A DNA stretch of 64,000 bases from Agaricus subrufescens (GCA_029945375.1 CM057057.1:5642001-5706000), one strand, 5' to 3'; shown: positions 25,321 through 37,950, numbered from the stretch's first letter. Notes: a model not told the origin generated them from the sequence alone. Made by a program: numbers and translations.

Positions 25321-28071
25321 TTATACAGATTCAGATGTATCGCCAACCGAAGGCTCCGGATACGGAATAAGGTACCTATGGGGTCCATCTTGCAAAAAAT
25401 GTTGGAAAACTGCGACCCTCTCCTCCGGTACGCCTCCAAAGATGATAACCTTCAGGTCCGGTGAGTCTTTTTGAAGGGATTCTAGCCTTGGTTTCCATTT
25501 CTGCAATTCGACTTTGGAATGGGGCTATGAAGAGTGTGAACACGATAAATATTGAGGAAAGTTTTCAGAATCTGACAGGGTACACACTCACCCTATGCAT
25601 TACCCACGGAGTAATTACCCACGGAGAATTAAGCTTTCTTCTCCCCATATAATAAGCACGTGCGGGGCTCATGTCTTTCCAGTTTAGGTGTTCAAACTTG
25701 AGTTCTTGGAGCTTGACTTCTCGGAGAACTCCTCTATTATTCACACCGCTCGTTTTATCCTGTGAGAAATGATGACAATGGAAACTTACGAACGATGAGT
25801 TGGGAGCAACTCACCAACAGGGTATCCACAAAGCCCCATATATCGCGCGCATCGAAGGAGCGGCATAGTTTGATCATGTGGATTTTGCAAAATTCGTCGT
25901 ATACGGGGTCCCCCACTCCGTTGCACTGACATATTGCGTAATACACTATACATCGTAGAAAGGTGACAACGTCATGGAAAAGGGTGACATGAAACTTTGC
26001 GATACTCAACGACGGTGTCTTCTCACTCTTCCACGAACAGTGTTTATGCCATTCCGTTGCTACTCAGAACATTAGTGTTTTATCTGCTGGCAACGGAGTG
26101 TAATACATACTGCTGTCTCCTCTTCGTGTGTTCCAGAATTTAAGAACGCACAACGCAACGCCGTGTTTTATGTCTTCAGCTTGACCGATATAAAACTTTC
26201 CGGATCTTCTCGGGTCCTGGAGATATTCAGAAAATGATTCATGGAGGAACACCAGATCCTTCTTATGAGCAGCTTTTGCATGGGACTCTTTGACGGTCGA
26301 GTAGCACTTCAATAAGCACGGATGAACGATTCGAGGGAGGTTCAAGACTATGGCCATTCCTCGGAGCGTCTGGAAACTATGAGGCAGTTGATATCCTCCG
26401 AAACGAATTTTCTCTACGTGAATGCAGTAGCTGAGTAACTGCTTTGTCGATGGCCACTCCGTCGAATCAGGTGAGGGTAGAATTGCTTCATAAATGGCAT
26501 CCAAATTGGCGAATGGATTGTCTTCTGTTTTGGGGGTATTGTTGAGGAACAAGAGATACTTAAGGCGCCGTACAGGACTACCCAGATCGAAATGACCATT
26601 AGTGGTATGGACCGCCGTGGAATCACCCAGAGTAGGATTGACCGGAGTGGGATTGATTTGTGCGGAATCACCGAGAGCGATATCGGCCTGAATGGGATCG
26701 GTTTGAGGGGGATCGGCCTGGGTGGAATCTCCCTGAGCGGGGTCTACCTGCGTGGGATCACTCGGAGCAGGGGTGACCTGAGCGGAATTGATTTGAGCGG
26801 AATCTCCCTGGGCGGGATCGGCCCGGATGGAATCATCCAGAGGGGAGTTGACTTGAGCGGAATCACCCAGGGCGGGACTAGCTTGAATGGAATCGGCATG
26901 CGTAGGCCCTTTGATGAATCGCATGGCTACTTCAGCATAGGCGGGAACGTCTGAGGCTGCTGTGGTGAGTTTCAGGAACTCAGTGTAACTAGGCCAATTT
27001 TTTGGAATCCCGCGTTTCCTCCGCATTTTGTCGAAGCTTGATCGTAGAAACTTTTCAGCCGTCTTACAGGCTTTGGTAGAGTCTGTCGGGACGTGTGCCA
27101 ACCAGTAGCCTTGATCTAGACTACCAGCAAAGATGTTGGATATATGTGACTCAGGACGACTCGCAATTATCCAGCAGAGGGGTACCTCGTGATGCGCAGA
27201 AGTAAAGGTGATGATGAGTCGGACAATCTCGCATTGTGCACTTTCTGCTTGAAGTTCATCAAGCCCATCCAATACTATACCCCACCGTTTTCCGCCTTTT
27301 CCTATCTCCCTAACGTGGAATGGCTCGAAGATTAAGGCCTCAAACTGCTCTCCGATGCTTCCATTCAGTAATTCCGGGTCGTGGCTGAGTCGTTCAGCAA
27401 TGAAATTTCGATATTCCTCTATTTGTTCGGATAACTGATAAGCAATTGTGGTGAAGATGCGGTGCGGGTCGTTTCGTTTATTTGATCGGGGAATGAATAC
27501 AGAAGCTCCGAGGCAGTTGAGACCGGCAAGGTACTCAGCGAACGTCTGGACTACGGCTGACTTTCCAACACCGGTAGGGCCAGTAAGCCACAAGAGTAGA
27601 TCCTCCCGTGTCAGGTCGTGGAACCATTCAGCAATCATATTAAACAGCTCGACGCGAGTCTTGGGATGGCAGTATGGGGGCTCCTCGCTGGCAGAACTAT
27701 CTGGGGCAATGGCGGAGATTATACGCCGCGAAAGTAGGTTCTTGGCTATATGAAGACGATATGAGCCCGGTAGCGGCGGAAAGATAGTAGCATTGCCCAC
27801 CGTGTTCAACTATTAAGTGACGATCTACTTTACCATCCTGCGTTGTCACTCCCTTTCCAGTTCCAGATGCGTTGATCTTGTTATCTCCAGAGAAGTCAAT
27901 TTTTTGCAGAGGGTCACTTCGCTGTTCGGGACCTGCGTGAAGATATATCAGGTTTAGCTCTATCACATCCCCATTGACAGGCCGCCAACCTTCAGGCGTA
28001 GGGCATTCGGAGACAAAGAAACGTGATGGCAGCCACTTGTTGAACCTATACATTATCCTCCCGCGGGCCAT
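25321..28071 (-). CDS. NACHT-domain NTPase, NLR-like (divergent copy)
   Basis: Exons: 28071-27850, 27809-26111, 26059-25815, 25759-25592 and 25524-25321, giving 845 aa. Walker A is GPTGVGKSAVVQ and Walker B GIVLDGLDEL. The downstream block W-I-I-A-S-R-P-E-S-H is typical of the fungal NACHT/STAND family, in which ATP-driven oligomerisation controls signalling. The C-terminal exon (DLKVIIFGG ... YLIPYPEP) matches the last exon of the NACHT genes at 41-47 kb, so these are distant paralogues. Unlike them, it carries an insert of about 90 residues made of short Gln/Asp/Pro repeats. The first exon is the least certain part: an in-frame stop directly before 27809 forces a splice there, but the fitting intron is only 40 nt. 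The upstream exon resembles nothing I know. Confidence 0.85.
26590..26900 (-). repeat. Degenerate 15-nt coding minisatellite
   Basis: An array of imperfect 15-nt units in the NACHT gene encodes variants of D-P-A-Q-G, D-S-A-Q-I and N-P-T. The phase is kept throughout. Read on the plus strand, the same DNA gives pentapeptide-like I-x-L-x-G repeats, which I take as a by-product. Confidence 0.8.
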
Positions 28072-28393
28072 TTGGTGGGGGGAAGCAAGGGTCGTAATCG
28101 AGGGAAAGGGAAAAAATGCCTCGAGGCACTGTAATGAGCATCTAAGGCGCTCGGCAATATCCTGTTATCATCCATGACGGCGCCTGCCATCCATCTTTGA
28201 AGGCTACTAGTATACCGGTGCTCTTTTTCACACATGTAATCAGTGATGAGTAATCATCTCATTATCAATGTACCAGCCTCTTAAAGACCGATCGACATTC
28301 TTTCCAAGTTTTCGAATAGTAATAACGCAATCGATGATGACTACCAAACTAAAGGAATGGATGTGTTTGATCTCCTACCACAAATAAGAACTA

Positions 28394-30707
28394 TCACCCT
28401 ACCGGGGGCTTCTTCCATAAGGGATACATCCCCCCACGACGTAAAGGATTCTCCGGTCCCCGCACAATGGCCCGAACGTCAAGACGAAGAAACTGTCGCA
28501 ACTCAATGTAAGAGTCTATGTCAGTGAAATCCGATTGGCGAAGTTCTACCAGCCGCTCCTGCACCTCATCACATAGACGTGCAAAAGGATCTTTGTGCTG
28601 AGGGTCTTCCGTTGTGATTTCATGAGAGGGCGATCCAGGTTCGTCCCTTTCACCCTCGTCAGGCAGAATGTCGGGGGAACCCGGCCCTGGATCAGGTTGA
28701 CCACCGGGAGCTGTCATATCAGGTGGCGGAGGATCACCTGGCTGGGGAACACCTTCCGGGATGGGTACGTGCGCGATTGGTGAACCGTCGATTGCAACTA
28801 TGGCGGCGGCGCTCAGGATATCATAGTCGGTGGCTCTTCGTGATTCGATCAGGCGTTTTGCGCAGCGCAAGAATTGATACCTGAGGTCTACGGAATGCAA
28901 TAATTGGTCAGAAAATAGTGTTAATCTTTGGAGGAAACGAATACAACTTCACCTCTGTCCAATTTTGAGACATCGTCGTGATCTTGGAGGGGGCAATGCA
29001 GGGAATTACCGAAATCGGGAGAGAAGTTCCCACGTGTTCGAATGAAGGTAGTTGAATTCATGACTCGGATGTATAGTTCAACGCGGAGGCGAAACAGAAC
29101 ATGATCGAGCTTTACGCTGCGGAGAGTAAGGTGCTGCAAGATGAGGGCATTTATAAAATCGACTCTGATTTTGCTCGCGTACTCCAAAAGCGATATATTG
29201 TCATGAACTTGAGGATCTGGGACAAGTCGATATTCTTCATTAAGAAAACCCTTCTCATCGTGTGACAGCTTTTTCTGAGAGAACTTTTCCCAGTCTTGTG
29301 CTTTCGAGAATACCGGCTGGAGGGCTTCTAAAAAGGGACCCAGGATGTCCAAAGTGCCGGCATGATAAACGAGATCGTCGACGGCTTCCGAAACACACGA
29401 TCCAATATAGTGCAGACGGGGGTGGCTACCACCGTGAGATGTTTCCCGCAAGCTCTCGCACATTAGATCATGCTTCTTCCAACTGAAGTCCGTGAAGGGC
29501 TGGGGCAATACTTGCAACCAACTAGAGATACTTGTAGATTTTAGGAGGCGCTTGAAAACGGATGGCCAGAAGGAGAACATGCTCTGTACAAGCCAGGCGG
29601 CGGGGGACTTGTATGGGCATTGAGGAGCGGTCAGAAATTTTTGATAGAATAGTCCTAGGAAAGGCTGGAAGAATGGCATCAAGTTCGCCAGAGAGAGCAG
29701 GATTGCGGCAATGCTGGCCGCTACAAGAGAAGGTATAGCAGCAATGCGATTGATGTTCCAGAGAAAGTATATGAGTCCGGAGGTAAAAAGTGCAATGGAA
29801 ACCTGGACCATAAAAAGGAGTAGCTCCGGGGCATGAAGCACACCCCAACCGACAACTCCTTCGTAACGTAGTTGACGCATCGCGAGTGAATCAAGTGGTG
29901 AAGCGGGTTTACTGGTGGATGCTGATGCTGGGAGGAAGGCAGAGATCCACTGAAGACAAAAAGTCCCAGTAACAACGGCAATTAGACTAAGGGTCATACT
30001 CAAATACCACAGCTGGTTCACCACAACATCGCGATGATTTGCTTTAAACGGTTTTGGGAGCGTAGCAGTCCCCTGCGTGCTCGTATCGTTGAGCAATTGG
30101 ACAACTTGGACGAGTAGGTCGGATATAGTATCTTGTTTGTCCTCCTGGAGCATTGGATATGACTGGACTGCAAACGTGGTGACAACGGCTAGGAGTAAGC
30201 CTGCCTTAAAGGAGAGTTAGGAGGCGGTGAACCAGATATTACTTTGAGTATTACTCACCACTACCACTAGAAAGTTTATCTCGTCCTTTAGCTGCCTACA
30301 AAGATCTTGATCACGACTCTCGACCAATTCATTGAGCGTTTCTAACGGATTCTTCGAAGCTTCAGGGAACCCTTGTAAATATTCATAAGGTTTTCCACAC
30401 CACCACCATTCTTCCTAAAACCGATTGATGAGAGCGTAAGTTTAGCATGTTGTTGTATACGTTGTTGATGCCTACCTTGGGACGTGGACGACCAGAGCCA
30501 CTCTCCTACACAGGGTCCATAAATTCTAAGGCAGGTTATGACCTGAGCTGAACGCACCTGGGGCTCTCTTGCTGTTTCCAGGGTGGCTGAGCGACGTGGC
30601 TGCCTACCACCGTATTGTTGCGTTCGGCTGAACTGTAATCATTGTCAACAATGGTAGATCCTCGATGGATGGATACAACTGAGGGGACGTACCAGTGTGC
30701 TAGTCAT
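28394..30707 (-). CDS. DUF6535-family membrane protein
   Basis: Six exons: 30707-30693, 30632-30558, 30505-30476, 30414-30259, 30204-28953 and 28887-28394. They give 673 aa. The conserved region before and across the first membrane span (around residues 75-125, with VQSYPMLQED) and the following Q-L-W-Y-L-S block match the DUF6535 family of Agaricomycetes. Four hydrophobic segments are visible: LVVVAGLLLAVVTTF, LSLIAVVTGTFCLQW, a third near LLLFMVQVSIALF, and IPSLVAASIAAILL. The C-terminal part is hydrophilic and Pro-rich. The final intron (28888-28952) carries an in-frame stop if unspliced, so a shorter isoform ending at 28921 is possible. The family's function is unknown. It lies 320 bp upstream of the NACHT gene on the same strand. 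Confidence 0.9.
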
Positions 30708-32435
30708 GTATAAGACGATTGAGGATAAGATTGGTGGCTAGGATGTCTCTTCAACCGTCAACAAAGAAGTCGCGCCATCAACCATGGGAGAGGCCTTCTG
30801 ATCTGACAAGCAGAATGATCTTGATGGAGGCGCCGTAGTAAGCGCCGACATTGTTGTTGAACAAGAAGCATCGATATTGGGATATAAGACCAATACCAGG
30901 TGTATTCAATATACAACCTCAACCTTCTGTGGTCTCTGAACGCGATGTGAGACTCCTCGCAGGAGAAACAAATGAGGTGGAACAAAGTGAGGAGGCGCTG
31001 AACCTGTCAGCTGACAAGAGATATGTCACGGCTAATGGAAGAGAAGCTGCTAATCCGATGGGTACACCAAGACAAATTAAGGTTAGCGTGAATACCAGCG
31101 GCGTAACCTGGGTCACGAGAAGCCCTCGTGTCACCCTCAAGATGTACGGTCTCGGGCACCCATTCCGGGCCGTGGTAGAGAGAAAATAAGCTGGATAAAG
31201 GTTCACTGATCAGAAAAGCTCTCGAGGCTACCGATAAAAGGCGGACCTTGTTTTAGGCGACGAATGGTGACCATAGTACACAAATAGATTGCGTCAAGGA
31301 TGGCACCGCCGGGGCCGGAAGGGAAGTATTCAATATGAGAGAGTTGGACGTAACTGAAGTACCCGATAGCCCATCGAGCTGGCACGACCTGTCACTCTGT
31401 GACACACAGGTTGTATTGGGATGTTGTCCACCTTCTGCTCAACGACCTCTCGACAACCGCCTCTCCGTTCTGAACAATTATACTACTTCGACATACTATG
31501 CAAACGAAAGAAATACTTTCTGCATCAATTAACTAGAAGAGGTCCGGACAAGGGAAGTGCTGAGGTCCCAGATAAACTCCGACATGACAAATTAGTTTTG
31601 AAATGAAAGGAGTATGTATCATTCAGGTGGATGAAACAACACAAAGCCGGGTTGATTCACGGAATTGCTCGGCTGCCAGCCCCCTGGCCGGGCATATAAC
31701 AATTTGATAGGACAACGGATAGGACAACGCCGGCAGGATCAAGTTGCACACTACAGAGTACCTTACCAGCTCCTAATTTGCTGCCCAGACACAGCCTGTT
31801 GATTCATGAATAGATAACGATCGAGGGAAGATAACTGCGAAGAGAGAGGCTATAACACGAGAACTTGGAGCGGTAAGCCTATCATGATCGTGTGGTCAAT
31901 ACAGAGTACTCGATTAGTGTACTACTCCCGCGGGGGACAGGTCCGGTGGACCGGTGCATCCACTCTTGCTCCTGCCTGCTTCTATTTGCACACTCCCGGC
32001 CAGCGTGATCATGACCGATACACGAGGCTGTTCTATAACCGGATCAAAGCTTGGCTCAAACCGAAAATGATAACAATTTCACAAACATTCCCCCTCTCAA
32101 ACCTCCATAATAGGGGCGCAATCAATTTTCACCAGTCGAAATGCTGCATAGTACATTGTTTGGATAGCACTGAGCTCTGTCTACTGAACAGTGAGCAGAT
32201 ATTGTAGGTACCCGCGAGCAATTTGCTGTGCCAGCTGCGCAGATTGCCATCACGTACTCGGGGAGCCCGTGACAAATGCTAGTGTCCTAAATATAACGCA
32301 TAGCCACCTAGAGGTTTGCAGTGCCTTGTGCCATTCATATATATTCAAAGTCCTATGGCTGCCACGACGCATCACTTCCCTCTCTACTATTCCGATCCGA
32401 GCTTTTTCCGTTCCAGCGCTTGTTCAACATCTTTG
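30708..32435. other. Mostly unexplained; possible small membrane-protein remnant
   Basis: On the minus strand, 31385-31203 opens with an ATG frame, and 31110-30919 encodes a hydrophobic run (TPLVFTLTLICLGVPIGLAA). They could be joined by an intron starting at the GTGAAC near 31206, but I found no homology and no complete gene. From 31.4 kb onward nothing is supported. Confidence 0.25.
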
Positions 32436-32726
32436 ATGCCATTCTTTGAAAGCCCTAAACTGTTCAAGATCAACAGCGCCAATTTCATTGATGTTAGAGT
32501 GAACCAAGACAGTCATCACTCCGTTCAAGCCATCAGAACTAATGGGCAAAGTGGTTATGCTCTCTGTGAACATGGATCATACTACCATAGACCGACCAGC
32601 GGTACGTCGTCATTCTGGTCTCTTTGATGAAACCTGTACGAGCCTCGCCATTTTAAAGACACTACATGTGGAAGTATATCAGTGATAGGACATGGGTCTA
32701 ATGCCAAGATTGTCTTAATCACTCCT
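32436..32726 (+). pseudogene. Broken copy of small FFES/IGHGS-motif protein
   Basis: Exon 1 (32436-32601) starts MPFFESPKLFKINSANFIDVR and matches the intact copies at 34.3 and 37.0 kb. Exon 2 (32659-32726) encodes SISVIGHGSNAKIV. Relative to the 34-kb copy, one base is missing before the second donor, which shifts the frame, and no third exon is found. It reads as a truncated, probably dead paralogue; a short product by read-through cannot be excluded. Confidence 0.7.
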
Positions 32727-34273
32727 GTGAGGATTTTCATCTTTTCCATAGAAATGACTCTGAATCGTCAGATAACACAGTCTAGTTTAGTTTTGTGCTC
32801 CCGTTAATCTTACTGCTGCGTCGACACTTTCTAGTTTACGACAGATAGCATTGTAGGGACGCCGACTCATCACTCGCTTTTCCATCACTCCCTTTCACCA
32901 TACGCTCTTGTCATTCTCGTTCACAATGCTGACGCGTCAATCAACGCAAGCACTCGTTTGGACTATTCCCTTAATTTTTCTTCCCTTTCCTTGATTTTCT
33001 TCCTTCGCTGGTGGCTCTCGCCACTCTATGCCTTGACACTCTTTTAGGTATATTAGGTTTATTACACTCTGTATCGTCGCTACTACCAATAGAACTATAG
33101 CCCAGTCCTCCCCCTCAAATTTGGTCACTCTCAGAGTCTTTCAGCTCACTCCCGTCGTTCGCTCTTGTCAGCACACCCTTCTGACACTTCGCGCTTTCTC
33201 TGTTTTGCCCACAGGCCTTGAAGCCACACAATCGTTGTGCTTATCGCAATGTTGACCGGACCTGCCTCTTTCCGGCTTTTCAGTATAGATATGTAGTCAA
33301 TTGGTTCTTAGGTCATAGAGTGCGAGTTCTACCGACCGTTGCTGGCTGAGTCAATTCCGAATTGGTCACTTTTTGATCTTGTTCCATGATTATTAGGGCT
33401 GTGGCCAGCAGCTAGTAACGGCTGTGCAAGTAGCACAATTGGCGATTTCGGCTCTCTTGCTTGCAGCAACTATACTATATATATATATATATAATTGTAT
33501 ACGAAACTATGTGTTATGCAGCTATAGATATAGCCCAGAATCACTTGTTTTATGGGTCATATCGAGTTTATATGAAATCAAATTAACTTGAAATTGCGTT
33601 CCACCGTTTCACCGTTTAATAAATCAATTCATTCTGCATAATCCGTTTCTTTGTATTCAACAAGCTGCCGATCGATCTTCGTTGCCACGAGACGTCCAGC
33701 ATGCAACAGTGAGAGGTTGATGCTATGTGGACTGTTATGGCTTCTGAGCCCCGGCTGCCTGGTCCGCAACTGCTGTTCGACGGTACAACGCTGCATTCCG
33801 CGCGGAAATGGTGTGGCAAGACAGAAGAGCAGAGACACAGCCTTTTCACAGTACACGTTCAATGAATTGATTAGAAGAACGTACTTTGCCAAATCTGGAA
33901 CATCAGGGCTTGTATGACAGGTCTAGACCATTCTCGTCAGTACGCAACAAACCGAGAACGGCCAAGTTGATGCGCTCCGTCGCGACAGTGCCTTTTTTTA
34001 ACAAAAGGTCTAAATTCCTTTGTTTTCTCGTAGCAACTGAAAACAAGAATGTTCCACTTCTTACCTTTAGAATAAACAAACAACGATCTTGTCGCACGTT
34101 TCATACTATGTAGGTTCTTCAAATTGTAATTACAATAGCACGCAGTCTGCGCGGGGCCCAGGGCCAGCCACATTTAATCCCGTCCCACAACTCATGACCA
34201 TCACGATTCTCATCACTTCTCTTCTTACCATTTCGCTCACCCTCTCTCAGCGTATGTTCTAGCTTGTTTTTCG
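32727..34273. other. Intergenic, AT-rich; no gene seen
   Basis: Short frames only. The stretch includes a TA microsatellite at about 33475-33493 and promoter sequence for the gene at 34274. Confidence 0.5.
33475..33493. repeat. (TA)n microsatellite
   Basis: An uninterrupted alternating T-A run of about nine units. No functional role is apparent. Confidence 0.9.
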
Positions 34274-35211
34274 ATGCCTTTCTTCGAAAATCCTAGACTA
34301 TTCAAGATCAACAGTGCCAATATCATTGATGTCAGAGGAAATCAGGGTAATTATGACACCAACCACTCCGGCAGAGGACAATGTCATTCAACCACTTTTG
34401 ATCATGGGCCACATTGCCATAATTGCTACCGCCCGACCAGTGGTATGTTGCAGTTTCTTGTTGTTTTGATCAAACGTTTACATTGCTTAATGTTTAGAAG
34501 ACACCACTAGCGGAAGGGTATCGGTTATAGGACATGGCTCATATGCTAAGATTGTCCTAGATCATGACGGTGAGCGCTTTGTTTCTGCGATAAAATAATA
34601 ATTAAGCCACGTATATTTTTGTAGCAGTAAAGCTGGATAACTCGACAGACCGGTCAAATTATCATGACGCTCGACGTTCTAGTCAACCCTACCCTCATCA
34701 ACAAATAAGGGGCCTACACGTAAATCAATGCCCCTCTGCCACTGCAAGTTCTGAACCACCATCCCCTATGCGAGCTGACAATCAAACGAATCCGTCCACT
34801 ACTCTGTTACCAGCCACTGCTATGATACAATCGGGTCATCACATGTCCAGTTCGAATAAACCTATGCTCTCGGTTACCACTTTGGACCCATCTTTACATC
34901 TGCAGCCGCCGCGTGCTTCACCCCCTTTAACGATGCCTAAGCCCACTGCTACCGCCACAGAGGCACCTTTGCCCGACAAATCATTTCCGGTGGCACCGGG
35001 ACAACTGACACCAACTCCTTCCTCCGCTGGACTTAGCCAATCCTCTACTCTGATTTCTCACCTCGGATCCGCCACTCCGAACACCCGCCGGGGGGAGGGA
35101 AGGGGTTGGAAGAGGAAGGTGAGCATCATAATGCTGATAGTGAAACCCGAATCCCTGTGGAAATTATTTCGAAAACGGCTGAAGAGATGGGGTCTGGCTG
35201 CGAATTCTTAG
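34274..35211 (+). CDS. Small motif protein with basic C-terminal tail, unknown function
   Basis: Exons 34274-34442, 34498-34569 and 34625-35211 give 275 aa. I recognise no named family. Shared with the 37-kb gene are an N-terminal block (M-P-F-F-E-N-P-R-L-F-K-I, then IIDVRGNQGNY) and an exon of exactly 72 nt encoding GRVSVIGHGSYAKIVLDHD. Then comes a Pro/Ser/Thr-rich linker and a strongly basic, amphipathic C-terminus (LWKLFRKRLKRWGL). There is no signal peptide. The acceptor of exon 2 is a tandem NAGNAG-type site, so the protein may vary by one residue. Gly-rich beta-type motifs plus a basic tail recall amyloid-triggered effectors near fungal NLR genes; this is speculative. Confidence 0.75.
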
Positions 35212-36221
35212 CGATTTTGTGATCTATTGGTTGATTTGATTTGATGTAGGTATATTTATTTCTGACACTGCGCGTTCCGCTACTTGCTACTATTACTGCA
35301 TTCATGATACCATTGCATGTCTATTTTATGATCGGCCACGACTGTACATCCTGTTTTTCACTCAGTCTGTAGAGAAATGTATCGGATTGATATATAGTGT
35401 CATCGTAACTGTTTATGATACACTCTGTGGATATCAGTACCTTCACGAAGCTTACTGTGTATAATACCCATTTGCGCTCTAAAAATATGTTGTTGTTTTA
35501 CAGATCGTTTTGACGTGGGACTGATAAGTGATAACTGATGTTGTGGCGGCACGTGCGCTACTGAGGCTTGACGTTTCGATGATGTCGCAAATCAGATGGT
35601 TTATTTTCTCAACACAACAAGCACTCTCTGGTAAAATTGTAGCTGGAATCTTTGCTGCAGCCGGGCAACTCTAGTACCTATATTTTTACCAGCAACAAGT
35701 CCTAATGGATAAAGAACACAGGGTGAGTGGGCATCATCGATCACCGGCTGTATCCTGCTCTCTGTCCTCTGACACGACACCCATGTCACATGCTCCGTTT
35801 ATTGATCTGGGCACTGGGACTGTATTAATCAAACACGCAAAAGCCGGCAAGAACGCAATCAAGGCTATGAAGGTTTAGAAAGGCCTGCAAAGCATTTTCC
35901 AGAATTTCAAGATCCGCTGACAAAATTACTTTGATGTATCTATCGATCGGCTTCTCCGGCAAAGTCTAGAGAAATCTAGAATCAAACGTTACGAAAAGTC
36001 ATCCACTTTTCTATCAAAATTAAATAGATTGAAGCTGATGAAGAACTGATGTGTGTGGTAGGGAACAAATTGACAGATCATAGAAAAGGCATGCAGTGGT
36101 ACAACGACGGGTCCAGAAGTATCAGTCATAGACACAACAGAAATAAATATATCAGTAACAAGTCAAGCAAAGAAAGAAACCCCTCAGTTGAGCAATATAC
36201 GCTAGGCCTTCGAGTCCTAGT
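35212..36221. other. Intergenic between converging small-protein genes
   Basis: 3' flanks of the two intact family members, which face each other. No further coding evidence was seen. Confidence 0.5.
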
Positions 36222-37034
36222 TTATCCCCTCGTCCCAAAGCTCCTAATTATTGTCATAAGCGACTTCCAGCCCAATTTTCTCGTCGGCTTCTTCTTCCCT
36301 TCCTCCCCGCCAGCTTTTTCTCTGGTTGGACTGGTTGGACTTGATTCAGATTCTTCTGGAGCTGCTATGGATGTTGGAGAGGGAACAATAAGTTCTTTGT
36401 GGGTAGGAGTAGTGGGTGTAACAACAGTGGGCACTGTCGAGGGGGACAAAGCACGCGAAGGTTGTCGAGAAGGGGTAGCCGATCTGTCAGCCCGGTCAAG
36501 GTAAATTATGTAGAAGTTTCACGTACCGGGCCGTAACAGATTAGGCGAGGCCGTCCGTTGATTCGTATCGGGCGTCTTTTTGGAGGTTATCGCAGGATTG
36601 TTAGTGGTAGACATAGTACTCGATTGTCGAAGAGGAGAAGGGGAAGGCGTTGGCGAAGAACTAAGATTCATCGCTACATAGATATGAAAAGCTCTCAATT
36701 TTTATCTGATAGCAGAGCTAAAAACCTGACCATTATGGTCCACGACAACTTTGGCATTTGAACCATGTCCTATTACTGATACGCTTCCACCAGTAGTGTT
36801 ATCTTTTGAACGATGAGACACGTGGACATCTTATTTAAACTGAAAAAAATGTGGCACACCACTCGACGAGCTTCGACCAAGGTAGTCGTTTTGTCTATGA
36901 CTGTAAACACTTCAATTGCGCTGTCTACTAAATTTGACGAACTAGTCGTACGGATAGTTATCCTGGCTTCCTCTCACATCAATGAAGCCCTTAGTGATCT
37001 CGAATACTCTAGGGCTTTCAAAGAACTTCGGCAT
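36222..37034 (-). CDS. Small motif protein, second intact paralogue
   Basis: Exons 37034-36952, 36900-36860, 36802-36731, 36673-36527 and 36433-36222 give 184 aa. The N-terminus M-P-K-F-F-E-S-P-R-V-F-E-I with FIDVRGSQDNYP matches the 34-kb gene, and so does the 72-nt exon encoding GGSVSVIGHGSNAKVVVDHN. The first intron splits what is one exon in the 34-kb copy. The last acceptor (36434) was chosen because it restores the frame; another pairing inside the same intron is possible. The C-terminus is again basic (KKKPTRKLGWKSLMTIIRSF). The opposite orientation to the other two copies suggests an inverted duplication. Confidence 0.7.
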
Positions 37035-37950
37035 TGAAATGTTCTAAAATAAGCGCTAGCGAGGAGGAAAGGAGAAGGGGAAGGGAGAAGGGAGAGAGCA
37101 AAGGCGATGGCAGGAAAGGGATGACGGGCGTTCTGGGGTACTTGGGACTTTGGGGGGTTAAATACGGGTGTCCTAGCCAACCAGATGCGTGTTATTTTTG
37201 ACATCAACATCCACACACATCAGGACTCCGGCATCACATACACAGCAGATACCTCGCAAGGGTCCACAGGAGATTTTCATCGTTCGGTTGCCAAAGTTTG
37301 GTACCGATCCCCAAGAAAACTGATAAGACACCTTTCGCTCGGTTGAAATTTATCGTGCCCTCAGGAAACATCGAGAAGAAATTGAAAAGATCCAAAATAA
37401 TTGCTGTTGTTTCGATTTCGGTCAAGTTTGATGCCGTCATAGGACTGCCTCGTGTCTTGATTATGACCCCGGCGACCGGGGATACGAGAAATAAGGAGTG
37501 CATCGGACACGGACGGCACTGGTAATGCACTGGTTAAACTATAAGTGTGTGCTCCGTATCGACATGGGGGTATTTTTACAATCCTACGTTCCCACGATTA
37601 GTTTGCAACCTCGCTGATATCTGTTCATCTGGCAAGGCTCTGAGCGCTTGCTGTACAGCTGTAGCGTCAGCTGACATCGCGAAAGCTTCTAGCTCCATCA
37701 ATCTAAGGGGCAATGAACAGTGGGTTTTACGCCCATACTTGGGTTAGGAGGCAGGACATCCTTCTTCACGATAATAACTGTGAATCATTGACGCTAGCGT
37801 TTGCTGCTCCACTGAGGGGTGTGTTTGGGGCTGCTCCGTTTGACAGACTTCGAACTCCTCAAGCTGAAATGAAGAGACTCCGAGCTTGTGCACGTGATGT
37901 TGAATTGTGTTTTCCGCGTGCTTTGTTTTGCTTCGTCAAGACTCCAGGCC
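37035..37950. other. Intergenic, divergent promoters
   Basis: Lies between the minus-strand small protein and the plus-strand mitochondrial candidate. No gene with splice or motif support was found. Confidence 0.5.

Noticed and set aside
26592..26954. Plus-strand frame with pentapeptide-like I-x-L-x-G repeats
   Set aside because: It is the exact antisense of the NACHT minisatellite; it has no start context or splice support, while the minus strand carries Walker motifs.
30851..31189. Plus-strand frame of 112 codons
   Set aside because: No homology or splice pattern; the opposite strand is at least as plausible (a hydrophobic segment), so neither is called as a gene.
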